Assembly: GCA_037481655.1 (NCBI GenBank)
Contig: JBBFLF010000011.1
Coordinates: forward strand, 35,798-99,797
Length of the DNA: 64,000 bases
From: Desulfobaccales bacterium
GTDB lineage: Bacteria; Desulfobacterota; Desulfobaccia; Desulfobaccales; 0-14-0-80-60-11
Direction: 5' to 3'
Part shown: positions 24,545-32,519 of the stretch, in pieces
How positions within the stretch are numbered: position 1 is the first letter of the stretch
How the letters are laid out: each line of letters opens with the position of its first letter
The notes under the pieces: generated by a model
Database searches by the model: none
The model's input: the letters and a program-made list of their open reading frames with translations, nothing else
What the model was told of the DNA's origin: nothing
Made by a program: the position numbers and the translations under genes

Positions 24545-25521
24545 GGAGCATTTCCTGAGGGGGAAAAGCTTGCCGTCCTCCGGCGGTCCCCATTATGGGG
24601 GAAAAGGCCACATTCGGCAAGGAAAAATGAGGCTCTCAGGCCTTCTCGGCGGGTGGCGGGGCCAGGGATGGCGTCCGGCAGCAGGAAGTGCAGCCGGCAG
24701 GCCAGGTTCTCCAGCATCAGTCTCCGGATGACTTCCGTCCCGGTCCAGTAATTCTCCCGGGAGGGAAAGGGGGGACAGTTCGCCACGATGCCTGCAGGGT
24801 GCCCCGCCACTCGGGAACCGGCCACCTGCCACACGGCTTTGCCGTCTGTGGCCCGAAAGAGCGTCAGAGCCAGGTGGATCACCGCGTGGCTGATGGACAG
24901 GGGCGGGGCCTGCGGGGACGCCGGTCCGGCCCACAGCAGCAGACCCCGGCCCGGGTTGAGATGGCGGGCGATCTCCTCCAAGGTGTAAGAGCGGAAATGC
25001 GCCCCCACCGGCGCCTGCTCCGGCCGGGAGACATACAGGGTGGGGCCGTAAAAGCCGAGGAGATAGGCGTCCACCTCGGGGGTAAGGAGGCGCTGGCGGG
25101 CAAGAAACTCCGCCACCGGCATCTCCGAAGGGGTCAGGGCGTCGGCGCTTAGCAGCACCGGCTCATAACCCCGGTGCCGCAGGGCGCTGAGCACGGTGTC
25201 GGCCACCTCCTCGTCCAGCCCGGCCACGGCCACCGCCCGGGGTTCGGGCTCCTTTTTGGGTTCCAGGCCGGCGAAGAAGGGAGTGTTTGCGGTAATGAAA
25301 TCGGAGTCCAGGCGGGGTTGCCCGGGGAGCTGCCGGTGGGCGGGCCAGTGCCGCACCAGCACCGCCACCCGCATGAGACCGCGATAGCCGGGGGCGCTCT
25401 TGGTATACGGCCGGTTGCTCATGCCCGCACAGCCGACTGCCAGCGCCAGCAGGACCCCCACAACCGCTGCGGGATGGGTAAGGACAAGTAAGGCACGGCG
25501 CAGATGAAAGGGCACCCTCAT
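24535..25521 (-). CDS. Lipoprotein of unknown function in the polysaccharide export unit
   Basis: About 328 residues. The N-terminus MRVPFHLRRALLVLTHPAAV leads into a hydrophobic stretch ending LLALAVGCAG, a clear lipobox. The mature protein has no family I can name with confidence; ADTVLSALRHRGYEPVLLSAD and HAVIHLALTLFRATDGKAVWQVAG loosely recall the GNA1162/CsgG-like outer-membrane lipoproteins. ATG at 25521 is chosen since it begins the signal peptide; longer frames add about 50 polar residues. It overlaps the SLBB gene by ten bases, so the two are coupled, and it may be an accessory lipoprotein of the channel. Confidence 0.65.
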   Translation of the reverse strand: MRVPFHLRRALLVLTHPAAVVGVLLALAVGCAGMSNRPYTKSAPGYRGLMRVAVLVRHWPAHRQLPGQPRLDSDFITANTPFFAGLEPKKEPEPRAVAVAGLDEEVADTVLSALRHRGYEPVLLSADALTPSEMPVAEFLARQRLLTPEVDAYLLGFYGPTLYVSRPEQAPVGAHFRSYTLEEIARHLNPGRGLLLWAGPASPQAPPLSISHAVIHLALTLFRATDGKAVWQVAGSRVAGHPAGIVANCPPFPSRENYWTGTEVIRRLMLENLACRLHFLLPDAIPGPATRREGLRASFFLAECGLFPHNGDRRRTASFSPSGNAPWL

Positions 25522-25902
25522 GTATGTCGGGAAAGTCTGCTGCCTTAATAAGACATCCGTTAAGTAACCGGCATGGTGAGGGGGCCCGGCGGCCCTGGTC
25601 CGGAACCCCTCCCCCAGAGGGACCCGAAAAGGTACCCGCGTTCCGCCTCCAGAAGCCCGCTGACGGCATGATTGTGACATGAGGCGGGCTGCCTGTCAAA
25701 ATTTTTCCTTGGGAGCCTCGGAGGAGCCGCCGGAGGTGGCGATTTCGCTTGACAACCGGGCTCTGTTTTCTAAGAATTTTCCTTAGCACATAATCAGATA
25801 ATTTAATAGATTAAATCAGGTAATCCCTGAGAAAGAAATTTTTGCTTCTTGCCTTTCAGGTTGCCGCTGATGTGCCGATAAGCAGGGTGAGGGAGGGCGG
25901 TC
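25522..25902. other. Divergent intergenic region between the lipoprotein and small membrane protein genes
   Basis: This spacer is relatively AT-rich at 25680-25860. It must hold promoters for both directions; one plus-strand candidate is listed separately. No gene is visible. Confidence 0.4.
25749..25776 (+). promoter_or_regulatory. Possible promoter for the 43-residue protein gene
   Basis: TTGACA at 25749-25754 and TAAGAA at 25771-25776 are 16 bases apart. The -35 is perfect and the -10 is fair. The next gene in that direction starts at 25903. Confidence 0.35.
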
Positions 25903-26034
25903 ATGTCATACGCACTCGTCTTTTACCTGGGGGTAATGGTGGGGACGCTTCTGGGAGTGGGGATCATGTGCCTGCTGGCCATCGGCAAAGAGCCGGTCAC
26001 CGAGGCAGAAAAAGAATTTTCCCCGCCCCGCTGA
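25903..26034 (+). CDS. Small single-pass membrane protein (43 residues)
   Basis: A short gene with a strong ribosome binding site (GGGAGGG six bases before ATG). The product starts MSYALVFYLGVMVGTLLGV and continues GIMCLLAIGKEPVTEAEKE: one glycine-rich transmembrane helix of about 24 residues and a short charged tail. The shape recalls small phage and bacterial membrane proteins with an FYLGxxxGxxxG helix, but I cannot assign a family. It stands alone between the divergent lipoprotein gene and the secretion operon. Confidence 0.6.
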   Translation: MSYALVFYLGVMVGTLLGVGIMCLLAIGKEPVTEAEKEFSPPR

Positions 26035-26210
26035 GGCCGTTGACTGCGTGGGGCAACGCGGCGCCGACCACGCCTCCAGGCGGACGCGCCTGAGCGTGAC
26101 CCCTCGGGGTCGGCTGAAGGACGGGGCCTCCGGCGCCCGCCAGAGGAGGCCCGGCCGGCCTGCAGGGAGTAACCGCAGAAGTTGAGTCCTGGCCGGGGTT
26201 ATCCGACCGG

Positions 26211-26232
26211 GGCCCGGTGCCAAAACCGGGCC
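26211..26232 (+). other. Stable GC hairpin
   Basis: GGCCCGGT (26211-26218) and ACCGGGCC (26225-26232) form a perfect 8-bp stem with a 6-base loop. No T-run follows, so it is not a classic terminator. Confidence 0.35.
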
Positions 26233-26500
26233 GCCACTGCCGTCCGTCTCAGCGTCCTGGCAGGCCCAGGGCGGGAGACGAAAGCCTGCAAGCTCCCCTC
26301 CCCAAAGTGTGGAACCCCTCCCGCAAGCTGCAGGGGTGGTTTGTCGGTTTCGGCGGCATCGGGGGCTTTTGCCGCTCCCCGGGTGCCAAGGAAGGGGTGC
26401 CGGGGCCGGTTCCCGCCTCGAACCTGGCGCCTGCCTCTGACGATCCCCTCGGGGCCTCCGGAAAGGTCCCAGCCGCCTTGCTGTTACCTCCCCGGCCATA

Positions 26501-26509
26501 TGGTATAAT
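26501..26509 (+). promoter_or_regulatory. Extended -10 promoter of the type II secretion operon
   Basis: TGGTATAAT is a perfect extended -10 (TGnTATAAT), about 118 bases before the gspE ATG. The upstream TTGCTG at 26478-26483 is 20 bases away, too far for a usual -35, but the extended element lessens that need. It is the best promoter match found upstream of the operon. Confidence 0.5.
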
Positions 26510-26626
26510 TTACCGGAGGTTTGGACCGCTCCCTCCCTGGCGAGCGTCGCCCAAGCCCCTCATTTCGGGCCTCGGGGGCCATCTGAATCCCTGGTCGGAA
26601 AAATCCCCGAGGAGAGGAGACGCGGC

Positions 26627-28117
26627 ATGAGTCCCCTTCCCGCCGCCCTGAAGGCCTGGGAGCCCATCCAGCCTTTTCCGGGCCTGTCGGTGCGCTTCCT
26701 GAAAGAAAGCCGCTGCCTGCCGGTGAAGCAGGAGGACGGGCGGGTGCTCCTGGCCATGGCCGATCCCGAGGACCTGGAGACCCGCCGCACCCTGGAAGCG
26801 GTCCTGGCCGCGGCGGTGGAGCCGGTGCAGGTGCCCGAGGAGGCCATTTTGGAGGGCATCGAGGCGGTCTATCTCCCGGGGAGCGCCATGGCCCGCCTGG
26901 TGGACGGCCTGGAGCAGGAGGAATACGAAGGCCCCCAGGAAGAGACCGCTGAAATCGGGCACTTGCGGGACATGGCCCGGGAAGCCCCCATCATCCAGCT
27001 GGTAAACCTCCTCATCTCCCGGGCTATTGAGATCGGCGCCAGCGACATCCACCTGGAGCCCTTCGAGAACCAGTTCCGGGTGCGCTACCGCAAGGACGGG
27101 GTGCTCTTCGATGCCGAAAGCCCGCCCAAGGCCCTGGAGCCGGCGGTCATCTCCCGCCTGAAGATCATGGCCCGCATGGACATCGCCGAGCGGCGCCTGC
27201 CCCAGGACGGCCGTTTCCGCCTGAAATTCCAGGGCCGGGACATTGATTTCCGGGTCTCCACCCTCCCCAACCTCTTTGGCGAGAGCATGGTGATCCGCAT
27301 CCTGGACCGGGAGCGGGTGGTCCTGGACCTGGAGCGCCTGGGCTTCCCGCCGGACACCCTGGCGGATTTTGACCGCCTCATCCACAAGCCCTACGGCATG
27401 ATTCTGGTCACCGGGCCCACCGGCAGCGGCAAGACCACCACCCTGTATGCCGCCCTGGAGCGCATCAACTCGGTGGACAAAAAGATCATCACCGTGGAGG
27501 ACCCGGTGGAATACCGGGTGGCCGGGGTCATCCAGATGCAGGTGAAGCCGGATATCGGCCTCACCTTCGCCCGGGGCCTGCGGCACATTGTGCGCCAGGA
27601 CCCGGACGTTATCCTGGTAGGCGAGATCCGGGACCGGGAGACCGCCGAGATCGCCATCCATGCGGCCCTCACCGGGCATCTGGTCTTCAGCACCCTGCAC
27701 ACCAACGATGCCCCGGGCGCGGTGACCCGCCTTCTGGAGATGGGCATTGAGGACTATCTTTTGGCCTCGGCCCTCCTGGGGGTGCTGGCCCAGCGGCTGG
27801 TGCGGGTCATCTGCCCCCAGTGCAAGGTGCCGGCGCCGCCGGGGGAGGGGGTGGCGGCGGTGGAGGGTGCCACCGTCTATCTGGGCCGGGGCTGCGAGGC
27901 CTGCGCCCATACCGGTTATCAGGGGCGCACCGGGATTTATGAGCTCCTCCTGGTCAATGACGACCTGCGCCGCCTCATCCTCAAGCGGGCCGACGCCGTC
28001 ACCCTGCGCCAGGCGGCCCAGCAGGCGGGCATGCGCTCGCTGGCGGCCGACGGCTGGGCCAAGGTCAAAGCCGGCCTCACCACCCCCCAGGAAGTGCTCC
28101 GGGTGACCCACGACTAG
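26627..28117 (+). CDS. gspE: Type II secretion ATPase GspE
   Basis: A 496-residue secretion ATPase. The N-terminal domain is followed by IEIGASDIHLEPFE; Walker A VTGPTGSGKTTTLYAAL lies near residue 262; the Asp box ITVEDPVEYRVAGVIQ, Walker B DPDVILVGEIRDRETAEIA and His box HLVFSTLHTNDAPGA follow. A tetracysteine zinc site, CPQCKV then GCEACAHTGYQGR, is near the end. It powers assembly of the pseudopilus from the cytoplasmic face. First gene of the E-F-G-H-I-J-K-L-M-C-D run; GGAGAGGAG precedes the ATG. A PilB role is less likely given the neighbours. Confidence 0.93.
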   Translation: MSPLPAALKAWEPIQPFPGLSVRFLKESRCLPVKQEDGRVLLAMADPEDLETRRTLEAVLAAAVEPVQVPEEAILEGIEAVYLPGSAMARLVDGLEQEEYEGPQEETAEIGHLRDMAREAPIIQLVNLLISRAIEIGASDIHLEPFENQFRVRYRKDGVLFDAESPPKALEPAVISRLKIMARMDIAERRLPQDGRFRLKFQGRDIDFRVSTLPNLFGESMVIRILDRERVVLDLERLGFPPDTLADFDRLIHKPYGMILVTGPTGSGKTTTLYAALERINSVDKKIITVEDPVEYRVAGVIQMQVKPDIGLTFARGLRHIVRQDPDVILVGEIRDRETAEIAIHAALTGHLVFSTLHTNDAPGAVTRLLEMGIEDYLLASALLGVLAQRLVRVICPQCKVPAPPGEGVAAVEGATVYLGRGCEACAHTGYQGRTGIYELLLVNDDLRRLILKRADAVTLRQAAQQAGMRSLAADGWAKVKAGLTTPQEVLRVTHD

Positions 28118-28120
28118 CCT

Positions 28121-29329
28121 ATGCCCCTCTTTTATTACCGGGCCGTGGATGCGGCCGGCAACATCATCACCGGCAATCTGGAATCCCGGGAGGAGGCCCA
28201 GGTGGTGCAGCATCTGCACCAAGGCGGCCTCATCCCCCTGGAGATCTCCCGGGAGGAGCCCCGCCGGGGATGGCAGGCCTACCTCCCCCGGCGCCGCCGC
28301 CTTACCCGGGCCGAACTCGTCCTTGTCACCCAGGAGCTGGCGGTGCTCCTCCGGGCCGGCCTGCCTTTGGACCGCAGCCTCCGCATCTTGAGGGACACCA
28401 GCCGCCGTCCCGGCCTGAAGGCGGTCCTGGACCAGCTCTTTCGGGATGTGCAGGCAGGCAAGGCCTTATCTGAAGCCCTGGGGCGCTTTCCCGATTTCTC
28501 GCCCTTTTACCTCAGCCTCATCCAGGCCGGGGAGACCGGGGGTTTTCTTGAGGTGGCCCTGGAGCGACTGGCGGATTATCTCAAGGCGGTGGGGGAATTC
28601 CGCCAGCACCTCCTCACCAGCCTCATCTACCCGGGGGTCCTGGCCCTGGTGGGCGGCGGCACCATCCTCCTCATGCTCACCTACGTGGTGCCCCGTTTTG
28701 AGGTCTTCTTCAAGGAGATGGGCCAGACCCTCTTTTGGAGCACCCGGCTGCTGTTGTGGGCCAGCGGCGTGTTTCTGAGCTGGTGGTGGCTGGGGGCCCT
28801 GGGGCTGGCCCTGGCGTTTTTGGCGGCGCTGCGCCTGCTGCGCACCCCTGCCGGCCGGCTGGCCCGGGACCGCTGGCAGCTCAAAGCCCCCCTGGTGGGG
28901 GAGCTCACCCGGCAGGTGTCCGCCGCCTTCTTCGCCAAGACCCTGGGCACCCTCCTCAAAGGGGGCGTGCCCCTGGTGCAGTCCCTGGAGGTGGTCACCG
29001 GCTCGGTGAGCAACCGCTATCTCTCCCAATCTCTGGAGACGGTGGCGGAAGAAGTGAAAAAGGGGCAGAGCCTGTCGGGCCTGCTCCGCAAATCCGGTCT
29101 CTTCCCGGAGCTTTTCCTGCAGATGATCGCGGTGGGAGAGGAGACCGGTCAGTTGGGGGACATGCTGCTGAGGGCGGCGGACTCCCTGGAGGGGGAGGCC
29201 CGCAGCCAGGTGCGGCGCCTGCTGGCCTGGCTGGAACCCGCCCTCATCCTCACCATGGCGGCGGTGGTGGCCTTTCTCATCATCTCTCTTTTGCTGCCCA
29301 TTTTGAACCTGTATGAGATTTCGCTGTAA
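28121..29329 (+). CDS. gspF: Type II secretion inner-membrane protein GspF
   Basis: A 402-residue protein starting PLFYYRAVDAAGNIITGNLES, the standard GspF/PilC opening. Two cytoplasmic helical domains (LAVLLRAGLPLDRSLRIL and TLLKGGVPLVQSLEVV) alternate with three transmembrane helices; the last ends the protein (AAVVAFLIISLLLPILNLYEISL). It is the platform of the secretion machine and contacts GspE. It starts three bases after gspE. A copy of the GC-rich repeat separates it from gspG. Confidence 0.93.
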   Translation: MPLFYYRAVDAAGNIITGNLESREEAQVVQHLHQGGLIPLEISREEPRRGWQAYLPRRRRLTRAELVLVTQELAVLLRAGLPLDRSLRILRDTSRRPGLKAVLDQLFRDVQAGKALSEALGRFPDFSPFYLSLIQAGETGGFLEVALERLADYLKAVGEFRQHLLTSLIYPGVLALVGGGTILLMLTYVVPRFEVFFKEMGQTLFWSTRLLLWASGVFLSWWWLGALGLALAFLAALRLLRTPAGRLARDRWQLKAPLVGELTRQVSAAFFAKTLGTLLKGGVPLVQSLEVVTGSVSNRYLSQSLETVAEEVKKGQSLSGLLRKSGLFPELFLQMIAVGEETGQLGDMLLRAADSLEGEARSQVRRLLAWLEPALILTMAAVVAFLIISLLLPILNLYEISL

Positions 29330-29344
29330 GGCGTGGACAAATTG

Positions 29345-29464
29345 CGGAAGAGGGGGCCAGTAGTCCTGGACCCTTGCCCTCTCCCCAAACCCTATATAGG
29401 GGGGTGGGAGGGGAGATTGAGGGGAGGGCGGGGGAGCCACTGCTCCCCCGGCCCTCCCCTCAAA
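29345..29464 (-). repeat. Dispersed three-palindrome GC-rich element, copy 2 (inside the secretion operon)
   Basis: It has the same parts as copy 1 in opposite orientation: a decayed first palindrome (AGAGGGGGCCAGTAGTCCTG), the centre ACCCTATATAGGGGGGTGGG and the last palindrome around GGGGGAGCCACTGCTCCCCC. It fills the gspF-gspG gap, so the operon is transcribed through it or split by it. Confidence 0.85.
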
Positions 29465-29495
29465 AAGAGCCGGCTCAGCATTCCGGGAGGCAAAG

Positions 29496-29936
29496 GTGGC
29501 GCAAAGACAACGGCGACGTGAGGCGGGCTTCACCCTCATCGAGCTCATGGTGGTGCTCTTCATCCTGGCGCTTTTGGCGGCGCTGGTGGGGCCCAAGTTC
29601 ATCGGCCAGGTGGGCAAGGCCAAGCCCAAGGCCGCGGCGGTGCAGATCCAGATGCTGGCCAACGCCCTGGACCTCTTCTACCTGGATGTGGGCCGCTATC
29701 CCACCACCGAGGAGGGCTTGCAGGCCCTGGTGAAGAACCCCGGCACCATCGCCCAGTGGGCCGGGCCGTATCTGGACAAGGGCGTGCCCAAGGACCCCTG
29801 GGGCCGGGACTATGTCTATCGCTTCCCGGGCACTCACGGCAACGCCTATGACCTCTACTCCCTGGGAGCCGACGGGGCTGAGGGGGGTGAGGGGGAAAAC
29901 CGGGACATCACCAATTGGCAAAGCGACTCCCCATAA
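29496..29936 (+). CDS. gspG: Type II secretion major pseudopilin GspG
   Basis: A 146-residue prepilin. The leader MAQRQRRREAG is cut before FTLIELMVVLFILALLAAL, with the conserved glutamate at position +5. The later part has the GspG hallmarks: LDLFYLDVGRYPTTEEGLQALV, PYLDKGVPKDPWGRDYVY and YDLYSLGADGAEGGEGENRDITNW, which hold the calcium-binding loop. It forms the main fibre of the pseudopilus. Start is GTG with GGGAGG upstream. Overlaps gspH by 22 bases. Confidence 0.95.
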   Translation: MAQRQRRREAGFTLIELMVVLFILALLAALVGPKFIGQVGKAKPKAAAVQIQMLANALDLFYLDVGRYPTTEEGLQALVKNPGTIAQWAGPYLDKGVPKDPWGRDYVYRFPGTHGNAYDLYSLGADGAEGGEGENRDITNWQSDSP

Positions 29937-30388
29937 CCTGCCAGCGTAGCCGGGGCTTCACCTTCCTGGAGCTCCTGGCGGTTTTGGCCATCTTGGCCCT
30001 GCTCATCGGGCTGGTGTCGCCCCAACTCTATGGCGGCCTGGAACGGGAGCGCTTCCGGGCGGCCATGCGGAGTTTTGCCGCCGCCCTGCGTCTGGCCCGG
30101 AGCGCCGCAGTGACCGACCGCCAGCCGGTGCGGGTTCTGGTGGACCTGGAGCAAGGGCGCTGGTGGCTGGAGGGGGGGAACCGGGGAGGCGGCTGGCCGC
30201 CGGGCACCCGCCTGACCGACGCCACCCTGGTGTGGCCCGATGACGGGCGCCGGAGGGGGTATCTGGTCTTTTATCCGGACGGCAGCTCCTCCGGGGGCCG
30301 CCTCGTCCTGGTGGACCGCCGGGGCCGCACCTTTTCGGTCAATGTCGATGTGGTGACCAGCCGGGTGGAGATGGCCGCCGGTGGCTGA
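29915..30388 (+). CDS. gspH: Type II secretion minor pseudopilin GspH
   Basis: A 157-residue prepilin with the cleavage site after a short basic leader, QRSRG before FTFLELLAVLAILALLIGLV. The rest matches GspH/FimT size and pattern (FRAAMRSFAAALRLARSAAVTDRQPVRVLVD). It belongs to the minor pseudopilin set of the fibre. The likely start is TTG at 29915, inside the end of gspG, giving translational coupling. Confidence 0.85.
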   Translation: MAKRLPITCQRSRGFTFLELLAVLAILALLIGLVSPQLYGGLERERFRAAMRSFAAALRLARSAAVTDRQPVRVLVDLEQGRWWLEGGNRGGGWPPGTRLTDATLVWPDDGRRRGYLVFYPDGSSSGGRLVLVDRRGRTFSVNVDVVTSRVEMAAGG

Positions 30389-30440
30389 GGTGACCTGCCA
30401 GCCAGGTATGATGCCGCACGGCCATGAGGGTCGTGACACC

Positions 30441-30884
30441 ATGGGCCAGAGACAAGTGGATACCCCTGCTTTCTGTCCGAGCGGGCCGCGCCGGAACGCC
30501 CGGGGCTTCACCCTGCTGGAGGTCCTGGTCTCCCTGGCCCTGATGAGCCTGTTGGCCGCGGTGTTGCTCCAGGTGATGACCCTGGGGCTGAGGGCCCAGC
30601 GGGCCAGTCAGATGCGGACCCAGGCCCTGGAGGTGGCCGGCAATCTCCTCCAGGACTTCACCCGGGAGGAGGGGATACGCCTTGCTGCCGGCCGCCGCAC
30701 CGGCACCCAGGGTCCCTTTGCCTATGAGCTGGTGGTGGAGCCCCAATATGCCGTGCCCCTGGAAGGCCGCCCGGAGATCAAGGTGGCCTGCTATCTGGTG
30801 CGCCTCACCATCTCCTGGCAGGAGCAGGGCCGGCCCCGCAGCCTGGCCCTCACCACCCTGCGCACCCAGGCCCAGAGGGGGTAA
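30441..30884 (+). CDS. gspI: Type II secretion minor pseudopilin GspI
   Basis: About 147 residues. The leader ends RRNARG before FTLLEVLVSLALMSLLAAVLL, a type IV prepilin cleavage site with glutamate at +5. GspI forms the tip complex with GspJ and GspK. The start is uncertain: ATG at 30441 (GAGGG ten bases upstream) leaves a 22-residue leader; GTG at 30381, overlapping gspH, or ATG at 30408 would make the leader longer. Confidence 0.8.
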   Translation: MGQRQVDTPAFCPSGPRRNARGFTLLEVLVSLALMSLLAAVLLQVMTLGLRAQRASQMRTQALEVAGNLLQDFTREEGIRLAAGRRTGTQGPFAYELVVEPQYAVPLEGRPEIKVACYLVRLTISWQEQGRPRSLALTTLRTQAQRG

Positions 30885-30891
30885 GGCACGG

Positions 30892-31521
30892 ATGCGGCCG
30901 CCGTCCGCCTCCCGGGGTTTCACCCTCCTGGAACTCCTCCTCTCCCTGCTGTTGGTGAGCCTGCTGGGCCTTGCGGCCTATGGCCTCCTGCACCTGGTCA
31001 TCAAGGGTAGCCGCCACGGGGAGGCGGCCACCTTTACCCTGCAGCAGCTCCGTCTGGCCCGCCACTACCTGGAGCGCAGCCTGGGCTCGGCGGTGCCCCA
31101 GATGGAGGGGCCCGGAGAGTGGCCCTATTTCGTGGGGGAGGCCCGGGAGCTGAAGTTCCTCACCCCGGTGCCCCTCCAGGCCCATATCCCCGGGGGCCTG
31201 TATCATCTGCGGGTCCTGACCGCGGTGGATGAGAAAGGCCGGGACTGCCTGGCGGTGGAGGAGATCAAGGCCCATACCTGGCTGAAGGAGCCGGACCGCA
31301 CCGAAACCCGGCATTTTCTCCTCACCGGGCTCACCTACCTCCGCTTCACCTATCTGGCGGGAGGGGAGGAATTCTCCACCTGGCACGCCGACCAACAGAA
31401 GCGCCTCCCCGAGCGGGTGCGGGTGGAGCTGGCCCTGGCGGACCGGCAGCCCCACCAATGGCTCATTCCCCTGCGCCTCATGGAGACCCCGGAATCCGAG
31501 GAGATGGGAGGGGAGGAATGA
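30892..31521 (+). CDS. gspJ: Type II secretion minor pseudopilin GspJ
   Basis: A 209-residue prepilin with leader MRPPSASRG cut before FTLLELLLSLLLVSLLGLAAY. The size and the late beta-rich region (ELKFLTPVPLQAHIPGGLYHLRV, TYLRFTYLAGGEEFSTWHADQQKRLPERVRVEL) fit GspJ, which packs with GspI and GspK at the fibre tip. ATG at 30892 is the first that gives a short leader. Its stop overlaps the gspK ATG (ATGA). Confidence 0.85.
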   Translation: MRPPSASRGFTLLELLLSLLLVSLLGLAAYGLLHLVIKGSRHGEAATFTLQQLRLARHYLERSLGSAVPQMEGPGEWPYFVGEARELKFLTPVPLQAHIPGGLYHLRVLTAVDEKGRDCLAVEEIKAHTWLKEPDRTETRHFLLTGLTYLRFTYLAGGEEFSTWHADQQKRLPERVRVELALADRQPHQWLIPLRLMETPESEEMGGEE

Positions 31522-32519
31522 CCTCCGGGCAGTGGCGGCAGGGCGGCGGAGGGGCGGAGCCCCCGGGGCCTCCTCCCCGGGAGCGGGGCATCGTCCTGCT
31601 CATGGTGCTCCTGCTTCTGGCCCTGGTGAGTGTCATGGTGCTGAGCTTTGCCCAGGAGTGGCGCCTGGAGCTCCTCATCGCCCGGAACCAGCTCTCCTCC
31701 CGGCAGGCCGCCCTGCTGGCCGAAGGAGGCGTGTACTATGCCGTGGGCAAGCTGGTGCAGGCCCAGCAGGCGGAGCGCCGCGCCCCCCAGGCCGCCTTGG
31801 GGGAGGCCCCCACGGAACTCTGGCGGGGGGACGGCACCACCCGGGAGCTGGCCCTGCCCGGCGGCCGGGTGCTGGTCCGGGTGACGGATGAGTCCGGCAA
31901 GATCAACCTCAATCAGGCGCCGGAGCCGCTGCTTCTGCGCCTCCTGGAGATCGTGGGGGTGGAGGGCCCCAAGGCCCAGGCCCTGGTGGACGCCCTCATC
32001 GACTGGCGGGACCCGGACAGCAACCCCCGGCCCCAGGGCGCCGAAAGCGACTATTACGCCCGCCTCTCGCCCCCCTATCCGGCCAAGAACGGGCCCTTGG
32101 ATGTGGTGGAGGAGCTCTTCTGGGTCAAGGGCTTTGACGCCGGGCAGCTTTTGGGCCTGCGGGATCTGGTCACCGTCCAGAAGGTCGGCCGGGGGGTGAA
32201 CCTCAATGCCGCGCCCGTGGAGGTCCTCCGGGCCCTGGGCTTTACAGCCGAGCAGGCCCTCACCATCGTCCAGGCCCGGCAGGCGGCGCCCTTGCGCAGC
32301 CGCCGGGAACTGGACCAGCTCTTTGTGGGCCTGACCACTTTGCGGTTGCCGGTGCCTATAACCTTCCGTTCCTCGCAAATCTTTGAAATCGTCTCCACGG
32401 GTGTGATAGATTACCCGCGGGGCGGCGCGCAGCACACCATCCGGGCCATCGTGCGTGTCAACGTCACCCGGCCCCGTCCCTGGGAGTTTCTGTTGTGGAG
32501 CGACGATTATCTGGGCTGA
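31518..32519 (+). CDS. gspK: Type II secretion pseudopilin tip protein GspK
   Basis: About 333 residues. The leader ends PPRERG before IVLLMVLLLLALVSVMVLSFAQEWRLE; GspK naturally lacks the +5 glutamate in some species, and here that position is methionine. The large domain has two helix-hairpin-helix-like parts: RVTDESGKINLNQAPEPLLLRLLE and GRGVNLNAAPVEVLRALG. It caps the pseudopilus. ATG at 31518 overlaps the gspJ stop and follows GGGGAGG. Confidence 0.9.
   Translation: MTSGQWRQGGGGAEPPGPPPRERGIVLLMVLLLLALVSVMVLSFAQEWRLELLIARNQLSSRQAALLAEGGVYYAVGKLVQAQQAERRAPQAALGEAPTELWRGDGTTRELALPGGRVLVRVTDESGKINLNQAPEPLLLRLLEIVGVEGPKAQALVDALIDWRDPDSNPRPQGAESDYYARLSPPYPAKNGPLDVVEELFWVKGFDAGQLLGLRDLVTVQKVGRGVNLNAAPVEVLRALGFTAEQALTIVQARQAAPLRSRRELDQLFVGLTTLRLPVPITFRSSQIFEIVSTGVIDYPRGGAQHTIRAIVRVNVTRPRPWEFLLWSDDYLG

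Larger units (their letters stand above)
26035..26626. other. Long non-coding leader region before the secretion operon
   Basis: Almost 600 bases without a convincing gene. It contains a stable hairpin at 26211-26232 and an extended -10 promoter at 26501-26509 (listed separately). The GC-rich segment 26170-26460 could be structured RNA, but no known riboswitch consensus could be matched. Confidence 0.4.

Noticed and set aside
26210..26320. Cobalamin riboswitch suggested by GCCACTG at about 26233
   Set aside because: The B12-box and the rest of the consensus are absent and the downstream genes are secretion genes.
26510..28222. A 570-codon open frame antisense to gspE
   Set aside because: Opposite a clear ATPase gene, low-complexity composition, no ribosome binding site.
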